From Candidatus Methylomirabilota bacterium (lineage in GTDB: Bacteria; Methylomirabilota; Methylomirabilia; Rokubacteriales; CSP1-6): a DNA stretch of 33,125 bases. The DNA lies in NCBI GenBank assembly GCA_035936835.1, contig DASYVT010000031.1:1-33125 (forward strand). The letters are read 5' to 3'. Position numbers and translations under genes: made by a program. The notes below the pieces were generated by a model that had not been told where the DNA came from, searched no databases, and worked only from the letters and a program-made list of their open reading frames with translations. Shown piece after piece: positions 31,988 through 33,125 of this stretch; within the stretch, counting starts at the first letter, position 1, and every line of letters starts with the position of its first letter.

Positions 31988-31996
31988 CGCCTGACC

Positions 31997-32182
31997 ATGG
32001 CGACGATGACGGCGCGGCTCGCGTGCGGTCTGCTCCTGCTGCTTGACTCGGGCTGCGCTGCGACGCCCAAGGGCTACACCGAGCGCGATCTCCAGGCGCG
32101 CTGCGACAACACCGGCGGGCGCTGGCATGCGGCCGTCGCGCGCGAAGGGTTCTGCGAGTACCAGTCGCCGGGAATGATCTGA
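31997..32182 (+). CDS. Small lipoprotein of unknown function
   Basis: A 61-residue protein. A short signal peptide (ARLACGLLLLLDSG) ends at a lipobox cysteine, Cys20 (LLDSG-C). The mature part of about 40 residues has two further cysteines (ARCDNTGGRWHA and EGFCEYQSPG) that could form a disulfide. I do not recognise a family. ATG 31997 is set by the promoter; ATG 32006 is an alternative. Confidence 0.7.
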   Translation: MATMTARLACGLLLLLDSGCAATPKGYTERDLQARCDNTGGRWHAAVAREGFCEYQSPGMI

Positions 32183-32204
32183 TTTCGCCCGCCGCGACCC
32201 GACC

Positions 32205-32528
32205 ATGACCGCTCCCTCCGCCGTGCCGCCCGCCGTGCCACCCGCCGTGCCGCCCGCCGTTCCGACTGTCCAGCTCGACAACGGCGCGGTCCGCGTCACC
32301 GAGTGGCGCTTCGCCCCCGGCGCCACGACCGGCCACCATCGCCACGAGTACCCGTACGTCGTCGTGCCAATGACATCGGGACGGCTCGCCATCACGGGCG
32401 CCGACGGGGTCTCGACGTCGGAGCTGGTCACGGGACAGGCCTACGCGCGCCCCGCCGGCGCCGAGCACGACGTCAAGAACGCCAACAGCTTCGAGTTCGT
32501 CTTCGTCGAGATCGAGATCCTCGGGTGA
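32205..32528 (+). CDS. Cupin-domain protein
   Basis: A 107-residue single-domain cupin. Cupin motif 1 is WRFAPGATTGHHRHEYPYVV with a likely metal-binding His cluster, and motif 2 is the SELVTGQAYARPAGAEHDV region. The N-terminus carries three VPPA repeats encoded by 12-bp DNA repeats. The substrate is unknown; many such proteins bind small ligands or act as dioxygenases or isomerases. Its stop overlaps the next start (GTGA). Confidence 0.88.
   Translation: MTAPSAVPPAVPPAVPPAVPTVQLDNGAVRVTEWRFAPGATTGHHRHEYPYVVVPMTSGRLAITGADGVSTSELVTGQAYARPAGAEHDVKNANSFEFVFVEIEILG
32222..32263 (+). repeat. 12-bp tandem repeat encoding VPPA units
   Basis: About three and a half copies of GTGCC(G/A)CCCGCC lie inside the cupin gene and encode VPPAVPPAVPPAVP. 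Copy number can change without a frameshift because the unit is a multiple of three. Confidence 0.7.
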
Positions 32529-33097
32529 GCCTGGGTCTGCTGCGGCGCCGGAGCATCGCCGCGCTCCTGCGCCGCGAGCTCGTCACGGAGGAGGACGCGG
32601 CCACCTCCGCGCTGATGGCGCGGGTGCGCGAAGCGCGGCGGCGAGGCTTCATCTCTCGCGGCGAGTTCCTCGCCATGTGCCGGTGGAAGAGCCCGCGGGC
32701 GTTGCGCCACTACCAGCGAAATGCCGCCGGGCGCGTCCGCGAGGCTTCGCGCCTCGCGCTGGCGGCTCGGAGCGAGCGGAGGCGGATGGAGCACCTGCTG
32801 GCGCTCGACGGCGTCAGCGTCCCCGTCGCCTCGGCCATCCTGACGCTCCTCGACCCGCGGCGCTACGGCGTGCTCGACATCCGCGCGTGGCAGATGCTGT
32901 ACGCGATGCACGGCGTGGACGCCAACCCGGCCGGCCGCGGCTTCACGGTCGGGCAGTGGCTCCGCTACCTCGAGACCCTCCGCTCGCACGCGCGGCGCCT
33001 GCGCGCGTCGGCCCGCGCGATCGAGTACACGCTCTTCCTCTGCCACCGGAAGCGCCAGCGGGGACGCCTCTACGATCCGCCACGGAAGCGGCGGTGA
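32525..33097 (+). CDS. Helix-hairpin-helix (DNA-glycosylase-like) protein
   Basis: A 190-residue, very basic protein starting at GTG 32525 overlapping the cupin stop. Residues ~91-118 read LLALDGVSVPVASAIL, then DPRRYGVLDIRAW. This looks like a helix-hairpin-helix followed by the strand bearing the Asp of HhH-GPD DNA glycosylases (Asp118). No catalytic lysine or iron-sulfur cysteines are seen. DNA binding is plausible from charge and motif, but the function is not established. The longer frame upstream lies inside the cupin gene. Confidence 0.7.
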   Translation: MSLGLLRRRSIAALLRRELVTEEDAATSALMARVREARRRGFISRGEFLAMCRWKSPRALRHYQRNAAGRVREASRLALAARSERRRMEHLLALDGVSVPVASAILTLLDPRRYGVLDIRAWQMLYAMHGVDANPAGRGFTVGQWLRYLETLRSHARRLRASARAIEYTLFLCHRKRQRGRLYDPPRKRR

Positions 33098-33125
33098 CGG
33101 GCCGCGTCCGGCTGTCCCAGATCCT

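Noticed and set aside
1-33125. CRISPR arrays, rRNA and tRNA genes
   Set aside because: No regularly spaced repeats, cloverleaf or rRNA-like stretches were seen on either strand by eye.

Overview
High-GC bacterial chromosome with short intergenic gaps and many ATGA/GTGA start-stop overlaps. The gene content is paired acyl-CoA dehydrogenases, CaiB/BaiF CoA-transferases, an F420-type luciferase-like oxidoreductase, peptide ABC transporters and ergothioneine genes. This resembles environmental heterotrophs such as Candidatus Rokubacteria/Methylomirabilota or relatives. That placement is inferred from style and content; no rRNA or other marker settles it.

Layout. 1-1819 (minus): a CoA-transferase translationally coupled to a MaoC-type dehydratase that runs off the left edge. 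1939-8323 (plus): an MFS transporter, a glycine-zipper lipoprotein, an EF-hand protein, an amidase, an aldo/keto reductase, an SDR-type dehydrogenase and a methyltransferase. 8324-11095: an accessory island of small genes with larger gaps. It holds an exported intradiol dioxygenase, an ABM monooxygenase, a SnoaL-like protein and a RelE/ParE-Phd toxin-antitoxin pair. An integron attC-like site lies at 9870-9927. 11102-17824: an acyl-CoA catabolic block with a crotonase and an LLM oxidoreductase on minus, then three acyl-CoA dehydrogenases, a CoA-transferase and an EthD-like protein on plus. 17839-19412: a scar region with an IS1380 transposase remnant, an exported cupin, a terminator, a perfect 12-bp inverted repeat and an antisense fragment of a peptide-binding protein. 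19413-25000: a peptide ABC transporter (binding protein and two permeases, no ATPases) overlapping murB, then a Gfo/Idh/MocA oxidoreductase.

24990-31144 is the most interesting part. It carries an OpuC/EgtU-like ABC transporter (ATPase plus a fused binding-protein/permease), a phosphoribosyltransferase-like gene, a peroxiredoxin-like gene, egtD and egtB. The peroxiredoxin-like frame is interrupted at its active-site position by an in-frame TGA. A hairpin matching the bacterial SECIS pattern follows the TGA, so I read this gene as a selenoprotein (Sec45-x-x-Cys48). The locus therefore joins ergothioneine synthesis (EgtB/EgtD), a transporter of the family that contains the ergothioneine importers, and a probable selenocysteine thiol peroxidase. 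31141-33097 ends the window with a DUF1499 membrane protein, a small lipoprotein, a cupin and a helix-hairpin-helix protein.

Several genes have a -10-like hexamer only 6-9 nt before the start codon, which suggests leaderless transcription is common in this organism.
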